Source: Desulfonatronum lacustre DSM 10312 (lineage in GTDB: Bacteria > Desulfobacterota > Desulfovibrionia > Desulfovibrionales > Desulfonatronaceae). Taken from it: a DNA stretch of 64,000 nt. The position numbers were made by a program, and so were the translations under genes. Every line of letters starts with the position of its first letter. Position 1 is the first letter of the stretch. The notes under the pieces were generated by a model. That model was not told the DNA's origin. It did no database searches and worked only from the letters and a program-made list of their open reading frames with translations. This document shows, one piece after another, positions 27,312 through 34,740 of this stretch. The stretch spans positions 3,153,421-3,217,420 of the forward strand of contig NZ_KI912608.1 in NCBI RefSeq assembly GCF_000519265.1. Direction: 5' to 3'.

Positions 27312-28232
27312 TCAGGTACCCGACGTGTCAGATTCGGCGGCAACCATGGCCTTGATCCGGCACACGCCGCAGACCTCGGCCGAGGTGGGATAGCCGCAAG
27401 CGGTGCAGGGCGAGAGCGGATCATCCCCTTGTTCGGCCCACGCGGCGAACACCGGGCGACCGTCGCGCAGGAAGTTCTCGTAGAACTGAACCTTGGCCCC
27501 GGGCATGCGCTCCTCCAGGCCGGACCAGAGACCCTTGTAGATCGGGAAGCTGGCCTTGCCGCTGTAGGGGCACCCGGCGATGACGTGGTCGATGCCGCGC
27601 AGGAAGCTGAAATTGGCGATTTCGAACTCGGTCAGCCGGTACATGGGCTTGATCTTGCGGGCAAAGCCGTCCGCGGCCTGCAGGACCGGTCCCTGGTCGC
27701 TGAGATAGGACGCGTCCCAACGTACGGTGTTGGCGAATAGGCGGCTGACCTCGTCGTCCAGGTTATGACCCGTGGCCAGCACGGAATAGCCGTTTTCCAG
27801 GGCGAACTTGTTGAAGTAGTAGCGTTTGAGCTTGCCGCAGACCGAACAGATGGGACGCTTGATCCGGGATTTGACCAGGGGAATGGCCAGCCCCTCCCGG
27901 CGCAGCTCGATGACCGTCAACGGCAGACCCAGCTTGGCGAAAAAGCCTTCGCAGGCCGCCCGGGCGTCCGTGGAGGAGCCCGGAATGTCCAGATCCACGT
28001 GCAGGCCGTGCACGTCGTGGCCGAGTTCGTGGAGCAGCAGGGTCAGGGCCAGGGAGTCCTTGCCCCCGCTGACCGCCACCAGCACCCGGTCGCCCGGAGC
28101 GATCATCTTGTGGCGGTGTACGGCCCGCTCCACCTGGGAGCGGACGAAATCCGGATAGCAATCGGGACAGAACGCGGTATTGTGGCTGGGCAGGGCCACG
28201 GCCGCCAGGGCTTTGCATTTGCGACATTTCAT
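27312..28232 (-). CDS. TtuA/Ncs6-like tRNA-thiolation enzyme
   Basis: A 306-residue PP-loop ATPase of the TtcA/TtuA family. Two zinc-ribbon pairs bracket the protein (CRKC..CPDC at the N-terminus, CTACG..CGVC at the C-terminus). The ATP-pyrophosphatase loop is AVSGGKDSLAL. The cluster cysteines fit CSVCG plus AGCPYSGKAS, the CxxC+C arrangement that holds a 4Fe-4S cluster in TtuA. Such enzymes 2-thiolate uridine in tRNA using sulfur from a ubiquitin-like carrier. A candidate carrier gene lies four bases upstream. The start at 28232 gives MKCRKCKA, with CGAGGA of the upstream gene as ribosome-binding site. Confidence 0.87.
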   Translation of the reverse strand: MKCRKCKALAAVALPSHNTAFCPDCYPDFVRSQVERAVHRHKMIAPGDRVLVAVSGGKDSLALTLLLHELGHDVHGLHVDLDIPGSSTDARAACEGFFAKLGLPLTVIELRREGLAIPLVKSRIKRPICSVCGKLKRYYFNKFALENGYSVLATGHNLDDEVSRLFANTVRWDASYLSDQGPVLQAADGFARKIKPMYRLTEFEIANFSFLRGIDHVIAGCPYSGKASFPIYKGLWSGLEERMPGAKVQFYENFLRDGRPVFAAWAEQGDDPLSPCTACGYPTSAEVCGVCRIKAMVAAESDTSGT

Positions 28233-28236
28233 GGGG

Positions 28237-28434
28237 TCATCCTCGGGAAGTGACGGTCCGGACGACGATTTCGTCGCCAATGTTCAGGCGGCGATCCGGC
28301 GTGAGCAGTTCGCCGTCGCGGATGATCAACGCGGAGTTGACGCCCAGCCCCAGTTCACGCAGCAGCCGCAGCGCCGTGCAGGCCTTGGGAAGCCGGATTT
28401 CCCGGCCCTGAGGTTCCAATCGGACATGAATCAT
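28237..28434 (-). CDS. ThiS/MoaD/TtuB-like sulfur-carrier protein
   Basis: A 65-residue beta-grasp protein (MIHVRLEPQGREIRLPKACTA..LLRELGL..ALIIRDGELLTPDRRLNIGDEIVVRTV). The ATG at 28434 follows GAGGTGAGAAT; a longer frame upstream is unlike the family. It is next to the TtuA-like gene, so it probably supplies thiocarboxylate sulfur for tRNA thiolation. The C-terminus reads TSRG, a single Gly, whereas activated carriers normally end in Gly-Gly; see findings. Confidence 0.78.
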   Translation of the reverse strand: MIHVRLEPQGREIRLPKACTALRLLRELGLGVNSALIIRDGELLTPDRRLNIGDEIVVRTVTSRG

Positions 28435-28818
28435 ATTCTCACCTCGACAAAAAGTTCGTCTTTGTCTATCCGTGAACCTACGTAAACTCAACCGCATCGT
28501 CGTGACGACAAGCCGGAAGACTTTTGATTTTGAGCCCAAAATGTCGATCAGAATAAAATTGTCCCGCGGTCAAACATCCACAGTTGAGTGTCGTGACCGT
28601 TCCGTGTATGTTCACCAGGTTTTTATGGTAGTTTCCGGACTGATCGGACGTTGTCTTCTTCCCGCCCGGCACCGCCCCTCCGGTCGTCAATTTCGAATGC
28701 AAGCACCGCCGGGCCGAAGCATGATCTTATTGAGAACACATTGAACGTACCGCAACCCCGTCGCATTGCATCGCTGAAGTCGTGAAAGCTGGATGCGTCC
28801 CATCCCAAGGAGGGCATT
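28435..28818. other. Divergent intergenic region, no gene seen
   Basis: 384 bases between the divergent sulfur-carrier and response-regulator genes. It should hold both promoters. No RNA gene, repeat family or convincing open frame stands out. Confidence 0.5.
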
Positions 28819-29229
28819 ATGGCCAAAGGAAAGATTCTCGTCGTTGACGATGAGCACCACATCCGGTTGTTGTATCAGGAAGAGCTGCAACTGGAGGATT
28901 ACGACGTCGTCACGTCGGACGGCTCGGAGAACATTCTGGAGGTGCTGTCCAGGGAAAAGCCCCAGGTGGTGGTCCTGGACATCAAGCTGGAGGGCAATCG
29001 TTCCGGGCTGGATCTGCTCCAGGAGATCCGCGGCCAGGATCAATCCATTCCGGTCATTCTCTGCACGGCCTACGACAGCTTCCAGCACGACCTGAAATCC
29101 ATTGCCGCGGATTTCTACGTGGTCAAGTCCGTTGACCTGACCGAGTTGAAGAGCAAGGTGGAACAGGCCCTGAAAAAGGCCGAAAAGCAGAGCGGTGGTT
29201 CGGGCGAGAGCCAGCCGTCCTATTTCTGA
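28819..29229 (+). CDS. Single-domain response regulator (CheY-like)
   Basis: A 136-residue receiver domain without an output domain. Acidic pocket in VVDDEHH, phospho-acceptor Asp in VVVLDIKLEG, switch Thr in LCTAYDSF and conserved Lys in YVVKSVDL. The tail (KKAEKQSGGSGESQPSYF) is unstructured. CAAGGAGGGC precedes the ATG. It could serve the orphan kinase at 8218 or the chemotaxis system, but no sequence evidence pairs them. Confidence 0.88.
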   Translation: MAKGKILVVDDEHHIRLLYQEELQLEDYDVVTSDGSENILEVLSREKPQVVVLDIKLEGNRSGLDLLQEIRGQDQSIPVILCTAYDSFQHDLKSIAADFYVVKSVDLTELKSKVEQALKKAEKQSGGSGESQPSYF

Positions 29230-29253
29230 ACATCGACAAGCATCGTTGAGCGT

Positions 29254-29291
29254 AAAAAAAGCCGGGCCTCGCAACAGGCCCGGCTTTTTTT
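29254..29291. terminator. Bidirectional intrinsic terminator
   Basis: Seven A, then GCCGGGCCT..AGGCCCGGC, then seven T, between convergent response-regulator and mltG genes. The symmetrical A- and T-runs allow termination from both sides. Confidence 0.9.
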
Positions 29292-29303
29292 GCGTCGTGA
29301 CGC

Positions 29304-30410
29304 CTACCTGCCCTGGCTGCGGCGAAACTGCCGCACGGCCCGGTTGTGCTCCTCCAGGGTACGGCTGAAGGTGTGCGAGCCGTCGTTGTTGGAAACGAAG
29401 TAGAACAGGTTGTGTTCCTCGGGCTGGAGCGCGGCCCGGAGCGAGGCCAGCCCGGGAGAGGCGATGGGCCCGGGCGGCAGGCCCGCGTGCATGTAGGTGT
29501 TGTAGGGATTGCCCGGATCGTCCAGGTGCCTTCTGAACAGCGGCCCGGAAAAGTCCGGCCCCAGGCCGTAGATGGTCGTGGGATCGCACTGCAGACGCAT
29601 GCCGATGCGCAGGCGGTTGGCGAAAACCCCGGCCACCCGTTCACGCTCTTCGGCCAAGCCGGTTTCCTTTTCCACCAATGAAGCCAGAATGACCAGGTCC
29701 CGCACCGTTTCCGGAGCAGGACGGCCCTTCGGCCAGAGGTGTTGATCCGTGGCCCGCCGGAACATTTCCAGCATCATTTCCACGATGGGCCGGGCGTCCT
29801 GGTTTCGGGGCCGGGGGAGATGATAGGTTTCCGGAAACAGGAAGCCTTCGGCGTGGTCCGCGGGGATGTCGAACCGGCGCAGCAACTCCGGGTCCGCCGC
29901 GGCCTTGGCGAAACTCTCGAAACTGGCCAGCCCGGATTCCTCCACGATCCGTCCGGTCTGCCACCATGTCAGGCCCTCGGGGATCCGCAACCGGTGCAGA
30001 TGGACCCGGCCGGTGGTCAGGGCGTCCAGGATCTGGCGGGGCGTCCAGCCGGTGTTCAGGGCGAATTCGCCCGCCTGAACCGAAGCGCTCAGGCCCAAAA
30101 GCCGGGCGTAGAGCTGAAACCTCGGCCCGTTGGAAATGATGTTTTCCCGCTCCAGGAGCAGGCTGATCCGGGCCATGGACATGCCCGGAGCGATGTCCAC
30201 GAGGCGGGTTTCCCCCGGCTGCTCCGGCGGAACATGCAAGAATCGATACGCATCCCAGGCCGCCGCGCCGACGACGACCAGCAGGAGAATCGACAAAAAC
30301 AGGAAAACCTTGCGCATTCGGCCCCCGGGCTTGCCGGCGGACGCCGCGGCTGGGAGGTCCGGGCGGAGCGGCTCGGCTTCAAATTCGGAATTCGGGCGAT
30401 CAGCCGTCAC
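29304..30410 (-). CDS. mltG: Endolytic murein transglycosylase MltG
   Basis: A 368-residue membrane-anchored protein. A cytoplasmic Pro/Ala-rich start is followed by one membrane segment (residues 33-53), a LysM-like domain and the YceG catalytic domain. The catalytic Glu lies in [15 protein letters not shown]; further hallmarks are [12 protein letters not shown] and [18 protein letters not shown]. It cuts nascent glycan strands and may set their length. It begins with GTG at 30410 behind GGAGGT, inside the last codons of the heptulosonate synthase gene (11-base overlap). Confidence 0.95.
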   Translation of the reverse strand: MTADRPNSEFEAEPLRPDLPAAASAGKPGGRMRKVFLFLSILLLVVVGAAAWDAYRFLHVPPEQPGETRLVDIAPGMSMARISLLLERENIISNGPRFQLYARLLGLSASVQAGEFALNTGWTPRQILDALTTGRVHLHRLRIPEGLTWWQTGRIVEESGLASFESFAKAAADPELLRRFDIPADHAEGFLFPETYHLPRPRNQDARPIVEMMLEMFRRATDQHLWPKGRPAPETVRDLVILASLVEKETGLAEERERVAGVFANRLRIGMRLQCDPTTIYGLGPDFSGPLFRRHLDDPGNPYNTYMHAGLPPGPIASPGLASLRAALQPEEHNLFYFVSNNDGSHTFSRTLEEHNRAVRQFRRSQGR

Positions 30411-31203
30411 GCGCCAGCACCTCCATGGCTTGATCCACGCTCAGATCGTCGTGGACGATGCCGTGCATGGCCTTGAGCAGGGCCAGCGGATTCTCAGCCT
30501 GGAAGATGTTTCGGCCCATGGACAACCCCGCGCCCCCGGCGCTGATGGAGTCGGAGACCATCCGCAGCACGTCCCGGACGCTGTCCACCTTCGGGCCGCC
30601 GGCAATGACCACCGGCACGCAGCAGGCCTCGACCACCCGCTGAAAGCTGTCCATGTCCCCGGTATACGGCACCTTGACCAGATCCGCGCCCAACTCCACG
30701 CCCACCCTGGCGCAATGGGCCACCACGTCCGGGTCGTACTCGTTGGAAACCTTCGGCCCCCTGGCATACATCATGGCCAACATGGGCATGCCCCAAGAGG
30801 CCGCCGTGGCGCTGACCCGACCCATGTCCTCCAGCATTTCCCGCTCGTTCTCGTCGCCCAGGTTGACGTGCACGGAAACCCCGTCCGCGCCCAGACGCAG
30901 GGCTTCCTCCACCGAGGCCACCAGGGTCTTGGCGTTGGGAAAGGGAGACAGGGACGTGCTGGCCGAGAGATGAATGATCAGCCCGATATCCGGGCCGCTG
31001 CCCCGATGTCCGCAACGCACCAAACCCTTATGCATGACCACGGCGTTGGCCCCGCCCCCGGCGATCTGGCTCAGGGTCCGGCGCATGTCGGTCAGGCCCG
31101 ACAACGGCCCCACGGTCACGCCGTGATCCAACGGCACGATGATGGCCCGCCGGGTATCACGATTCAGAATTCGTTCCAGTCTGATCTGTTTTCCAAGATG
31201 CAT
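30400..31203 (-). CDS. 2-amino-3,7-dideoxy-D-threo-hept-6-ulosonate synthase (class I aldolase)
   Basis: A 267-residue DhnA/LsrF-type class I aldolase. Characteristic parts are [52 protein letters not shown], the Schiff-base lysine in [12 protein letters not shown], and PVVIAGGPK with [14 protein letters not shown] for phosphate binding. In methanogens and many sulfate reducers this enzyme and a dehydroquinate synthase II replace DAHP synthase and AroB at the start of aromatic amino acid synthesis. The second enzyme is not in the window. First gene of a two-gene operon with mltG. Confidence 0.88.
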   Translation of the reverse strand: MHLGKQIRLERILNRDTRRAIIVPLDHGVTVGPLSGLTDMRRTLSQIAGGGANAVVMHKGLVRCGHRGSGPDIGLIIHLSASTSLSPFPNAKTLVASVEEALRLGADGVSVHVNLGDENEREMLEDMGRVSATAASWGMPMLAMMYARGPKVSNEYDPDVVAHCARVGVELGADLVKVPYTGDMDSFQRVVEACCVPVVIAGGPKVDSVRDVLRMVSDSISAGGAGLSMGRNIFQAENPLALLKAMHGIVHDDLSVDQAMEVLARDG

Positions 31204-31439
31204 GGCGCTGACTCCTGTAAGGGCTGTTGAAAGGGCTGAATCCGAAAAACATAATTCGTTGAAAGGCTGATCTAGCCAGGAGTGGTTCCAAAAATCAAGC
31301 GCAAGGGGGGCGGTCCGACGGGCTGGCAGGTTGCCCGCTTCCTTGAAAGGATCCCTCTCTCTCCTCTACCTCCCAAATCACCTGAAACAGGGGCATATGC
31401 CTGAACGGAACCTCTCCGTGTCAATCCGGTCTCCAGAGC

Positions 31440-31486
31440 AACTACTCAGCACTTTTCAAGACAAGCCGGAATGTAGCTGAGTAGTT
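31440..31486. repeat. AACTACTCAGC-ended palindrome, short copy B
   Basis: AACTACTCAGC (31440-31450) and GCTGAGTAGTT (31476-31486) are perfect 11-base inverted ends around 25 bases, without the hexamer tract seen in the long copies at 15917 and 39671. It lies 8 bases before the first ATPase palindrome. The rest of the 355-base gap before the ATPase gene holds no gene I recognise. Confidence 0.7.
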
Positions 31487-31494
31487 ACGAGACT

Positions 31495-31544
31495 TTTGTC
31501 CACCTTTCTGGACAAACCCCTGTTTGTCCATTAGGCTGGACAAA
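31495..31544. promoter_or_regulatory. Tandem palindromes TTTGTCCA-N6-TGGACAAA upstream of ATPase 1
   Basis: Two perfect copies at 31495-31516 and 31523-31544: eight-base arms TTTGTCCA and TGGACAAA, six-base spacers that differ (CCTTTC, TTAGGC). Centres are 28 bases apart. The second ends 14 bases before the ATG of the ATPase gene, so it overlaps the expected promoter or leader. Conserved arms with diverged spacers point to a protein-binding site rather than a transcript hairpin. Confidence 0.7.
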
Positions 31545-31558
31545 AAAGAAGGCAAGAC

Positions 31559-32731
31559 ATGCTCGACAACGAAACCCTGCAACATATCCTGGACGACTGG
31601 TCAGACTGGTCGCGGCGGCCGGCCGACATGGTGCCGCGGACCCTGGTTGAACAGTGTGTGCTGACGCCGGAAGTCGTGACGGTGATCCAGGGCGTACGCC
31701 GGTGCGGCAAGTCCACTCTGTTGCGCCAGTTGATGACAACCAACCGCATTCCAAAAGAGCGGGCGGTGTTTATCAACTTCGAAGATCCGCGCCTGGTGAA
31801 TGATCTGGATTCCGCCTTGCTGGAACAGATTATACAGTTGGTAACGGGCCGCGCTCGTGAGCAACTGACATTCTTCCTGGATGAAATTCAGAATGTGGCC
31901 AACTGGCAAAAGTGGCTGAACACCCAACTTGAAACTAAAAGCGGGCACTGCTTTGTGGTGACCGGCTCCAACAGCCAGTTGCTGGGCGGGGAACTGGCCA
32001 GCTCCCTCACCGGACGCCATCTGCGTCACGAACTGTTCCCCTTTGACTTTACGGAGTTTCAGAATTTGGGAAAACCAGACGAACTGGAACAATTCATCCG
32101 CTTGGGCGGCTTTCCCGCGGTTCTGGGTTTTCCCCAGCCGGAAAAACTGTTGCAGCAGTATTTTTTGGACATCGTTGAAAAAGACATTCGCGAACGAGTC
32201 TCGGCCAGGTCCAGCCGCCCGTTGCAAGCGGTGGCCAAGATGGTGCTGGAATCAGTGGGCTCGGCTTTGAGTCTGCGGCGCATTGCCGGCGCATTGCAAT
32301 TGAGCCCTGAGACCGTCAGCCATTATCTGCAGGCCTGTGAAGATGCCTATCTGACTTTCAGCTGTTCCTACTTTGCCTATTCCGAAGCAAAACGGGTACG
32401 ACACAACCGCAAATACTACGCCATCGACACCGGCCTCCGCCGGGCAATCAGCACAAGGGTCGGGCAGGACCTGGGCAAGGACTTTGAAAACCTCGTTTAT
32501 CTGACCCTGCGCCGCAAAACTACGGAGATCAGCTACTGGAAAGGCAAGGGAGAAGTGGACTTCGTGGTCAATACCCCAGCCGGCATTACCCCAATTCAGG
32601 TGACGTACGGTGAACCGCAACAACGCCATGACAATGCCCTGGAGGAATTCTATCATCAATTTCCTCACGCCAATGAAGCGATCTATGTGACGCCCGAGTC
32701 TTTCGAGGAATTATTGGATATGAAATTGTGA
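31559..32731 (+). CDS. AAA+ ATPase with DUF4143 domain (ATPase 1)
   Basis: A 390-residue ATPase. Walker A is VIQGVRRCGKSTLL (residues about 43-56), Walker B LTFFLDEIQN, with a sensor-like VVTGSNSQLL. A winged-helix stretch follows near residues 225-260 (LRRIAGALQLSPETVSHYLQACEDAYL). The C-terminal DUF4143 part has a nuclease-like acidic motif (KGKGEVDFVVNTPAGITPIQVTYG), although the usual Lys of a PD-(D/E)xK site is not evident. Family functions are poorly known; proposed links are to mobile DNA and toxin-like systems. AAGG precedes the ATG. The two palindromes upstream are candidates for its own binding sites. Confidence 0.88.
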   Translation: MLDNETLQHILDDWSDWSRRPADMVPRTLVEQCVLTPEVVTVIQGVRRCGKSTLLRQLMTTNRIPKERAVFINFEDPRLVNDLDSALLEQIIQLVTGRAREQLTFFLDEIQNVANWQKWLNTQLETKSGHCFVVTGSNSQLLGGELASSLTGRHLRHELFPFDFTEFQNLGKPDELEQFIRLGGFPAVLGFPQPEKLLQQYFLDIVEKDIRERVSARSSRPLQAVAKMVLESVGSALSLRRIAGALQLSPETVSHYLQACEDAYLTFSCSYFAYSEAKRVRHNRKYYAIDTGLRRAISTRVGQDLGKDFENLVYLTLRRKTTEISYWKGKGEVDFVVNTPAGITPIQVTYGEPQQRHDNALEEFYHQFPHANEAIYVTPESFEELLDMKL

Positions 32732-32817
32732 GAGTGGCATGGACATCGCGCCGCACATCCAATGCCCTCTCTTGAGGAACAACCCAGGATCCAACTGAAA
32801 GAAGAAAGCCGAAGAGG

Positions 32818-32862
32818 GCGGCATGGCGCGGTATCGGGACGAGTTCGATGATGCGATGTAGC
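32818..32862 (+). pseudogene. 3' tail of a GNAT acetyltransferase gene (fragment)
   Basis: The segment encodes GGMARYRDEFDDAM and a stop. It matches 42 of 45 bases at the 3' end of the intact acetyltransferase gene (34676-34720, GGTARYRDEFDDAM). Upstream, only a few residues (KKAEE) still resemble it before a stop. No start or catalytic part remains. It is a duplicated remnant left in front of ATPase 2. Confidence 0.8.
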
Positions 32863-32865
32863 GAT

Positions 32866-32919
32866 TCATACGATCACATCGCATGAATTTGTTGCATTCT
32901 ATACGATGCCATCGTATAG
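32866..32919. promoter_or_regulatory. Tandem palindromes ATACGAT-N3-ATCGTAT upstream of ATPase 2
   Basis: Copy 1 at 32866-32886 is TCATACGAT-CAC-ATCGCATGA (one mismatch); copy 2 at 32899-32919 is CTATACGAT-GCC-ATCGTATAG (perfect nine-base arms). Centres are 33 bases apart, about three helical turns. Copy 2 ends nine bases before the ATPase 2 ATG and overlaps its only ribosome-binding-like AGG. Same architecture as at ATPase 1 but an unrelated sequence. Confidence 0.7.
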
Positions 32920-32928
32920 GTCTTAGTC

Positions 32929-34152
32929 ATGGACGATTTGCTGCATCAATACAATCCCTGGTGGGAGCAAGCCCATGACCTGTCCATGGTTCGCCCCAGA
33001 GATGCCCAGGTGGAGGCTATCCTGACCAGGATGTCGGATAAACGCATCCTCTTTCTCTCCGGCTTGCGGCGGGTCGGCAAAACCACGCTGATGCGTCTTG
33101 TCGTTGAGCGCCTGATCGCCGCGAACACCGCGCCCAGGGACATCTTCTACGTCAGCCTTGATGATTACCTGCTTCGGGGCCATTCCCTGCTTGACGTCGT
33201 TTCCTTGTACAGAAGCCTGCACAAACTCAGCGTGGACCGCCCGGTCGTCCTTATACTCGATGAAATTACCTCCCAGGAGGACTTTCAACGACAGCTCAAA
33301 AATCTCCTGGACCGGGAGCGGGTCACCATCCTCGCCGGCGCATCCTCGGCCTCGCTGTTGCGGGATCAGAAGGCTTATCTCACCGGGCGTTCCGCGACGT
33401 TCGAGGTCCAGCCACTGAGCTTTCCGGAGTACCTGGCGTTCAAGGACATTGATCTGCCCCGCCGGGACAGCCGACTTCTCGACCGGTATTTTATGGACTA
33501 CATGCGTGAGGGAGGGCTGCCGGAGCATGTGCTGGGCGGCGGACGGGAGTATTTAATGGGTCTGGTGGACGATATCATCCAAAAGGACATCGTCGCCTTC
33601 CACGGCCTCAAGGACCAGCAGGTTCTTCGGGATTTCTTCACGCTCTTGATGGAACGCGGCGGAAAGCAGATCAGCGTGAACAAGATTTCCAAAATACTGA
33701 AAATCTCCCCGGACACCGCGCGCCGATACCTGGGATATTTCGAAGAAACCTACCTTGTGCATCTCGTGCCGCGCTGGGGCACGACCAATGAACGTATCCT
33801 TTCGCCCAAAAAAATCTACACCTGCGACCTGGGGGTGAAGCACCTGTTCATCGGCAACCGCGATCTGGGAAGCTATTTCGAGAACTACATCTACCTGCGA
33901 ATTCGCAAGTACCAGCCCGTATTCTACTACAAGGGCCAGGACGTGGAAATCGACTTCATCACCCAGGACGGAACGCTCATCGAGGCAAAATACAACGCCG
34001 CGATGGAGGGTCGGCAACAAGAAGTATTCGACAGCCACCCGGCCCGAAGAAAATACGTCATTGATTCCGTGCGTTCCCTGGCCGTGATTGAGGAACTGTG
34101 GGATGCTTCGCCCGAGCATAAGGATGCGGTAGCAAAGCATGATGACAAGTGA
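32929..34152 (+). CDS. AAA+ ATPase with DUF4143 domain (ATPase 2)
   Basis: A 407-residue relative of ATPase 1 with the same order of parts. Walker A is LFLSGLRRVGKTTLMR, Walker B VVLILDEIT, then LAGASSASLL. The winged-helix region is VNKISKILKISPDTARRYLGYFEETYLVHLV (about residues 245-275). The C-terminal nuclease-like site is better preserved than in ATPase 1: GQDVEIDFITQDGTLIEAKYN has the Glu-Asp...Glu-x-Lys pattern of a PD-(D/E)xK fold. The last 15 residues are His/Lys/Asp-rich. It sits between a broken and an intact copy of the acetyltransferase end, suggesting insertion as a unit with its palindromes. Confidence 0.88.
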   Translation: MDDLLHQYNPWWEQAHDLSMVRPRDAQVEAILTRMSDKRILFLSGLRRVGKTTLMRLVVERLIAANTAPRDIFYVSLDDYLLRGHSLLDVVSLYRSLHKLSVDRPVVLILDEITSQEDFQRQLKNLLDRERVTILAGASSASLLRDQKAYLTGRSATFEVQPLSFPEYLAFKDIDLPRRDSRLLDRYFMDYMREGGLPEHVLGGGREYLMGLVDDIIQKDIVAFHGLKDQQVLRDFFTLLMERGGKQISVNKISKILKISPDTARRYLGYFEETYLVHLVPRWGTTNERILSPKKIYTCDLGVKHLFIGNRDLGSYFENYIYLRIRKYQPVFYYKGQDVEIDFITQDGTLIEAKYNAAMEGRQQEVFDSHPARRKYVIDSVRSLAVIEELWDASPEHKDAVAKHDDK

Positions 34153-34210
34153 TGTGAGTACCTGAAATCCTTATCCGGCCAATCGTGTCCATCTAAAAGA
34201 GGACTCTTGT

Positions 34211-34720
34211 ATGTTTGAAATTCGACCCGAAGAACCCCAGGACCAGGACGCAGTCCATCTCCTCAACTTGGCAGCCTTTGAGAACGGCCCGGAGGCGGGT
34301 TTGGTGGACGCGCTCCGGAGTTCCTGCATGGAATATCTCGCTTTTGTGGCCGTGGAGGACGGTGCCGTGGTCGGCCACATCCTGTTCACCCCGGTCACGG
34401 TGGACGGCTCCGACGCGACGGGGATGGGGCTGGCGCCCATGGCGGTGCTGCCCTCCCATCAGCGCAAAGGCATCGGTTCCCGGCTGGTCCGGCACGGGCT
34501 GGACCACCTGCGTCTGTCCGGCTGCCCGTTCGTCATCGTCCTGGGCCACCCGGAGTTTTACCCGCGCTTCGGCTTCGAGTCGGCATCCACGTATCGCCTT
34601 GTCAGCCAATGGGAAGGGGTGCCGGATGCGGCGTTCATGGTCGCGGTGCTGGACCCGGGCACCCTGCCTGAAAAAGGCGGCACGGCGCGGTATCGGGACG
34701 AGTTTGATGACGCGATGTAG
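34211..34720 (+). CDS. GNAT-family N-acetyltransferase
   Basis: A 169-residue YhbS-like acetyltransferase. The acetyl-CoA loop is VLPSHQRKGIGSRLVRHGL (Q/RxxGxG/A), preceded by LAPMAVLP. The C-terminal VLGHPEFYPRFGFESAS is typical of this subgroup. Substrate unknown: an amine or a peptide N-terminus. GAGGACTCTTGT precedes the ATG at a moderate distance. Its 3' end is duplicated at 32818. It is convergent with thiC, with 20 bases between stops. Confidence 0.88.
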   Translation: MFEIRPEEPQDQDAVHLLNLAAFENGPEAGLVDALRSSCMEYLAFVAVEDGAVVGHILFTPVTVDGSDATGMGLAPMAVLPSHQRKGIGSRLVRHGLDHLRLSGCPFVIVLGHPEFYPRFGFESASTYRLVSQWEGVPDAAFMVAVLDPGTLPEKGGTARYRDEFDDAM

Positions 34721-34740
34721 GCGGTTATCGCGTCCCATCC

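Noticed and set aside
25827-27740. Plus-strand open frames of 487 and 637 codons opposite the LarA-like gene
   Set aside because: Both are antisense to a gene with clear family motifs, with Arg/Ser/Pro-rich translation and no start signal.
31495-31544. TTTGTCCA palindromes considered as a terminator for the preceding region
   Set aside because: No T-run follows, the arms are duplicated exactly in tandem, and the spacers vary; this fits a DNA-binding site better.
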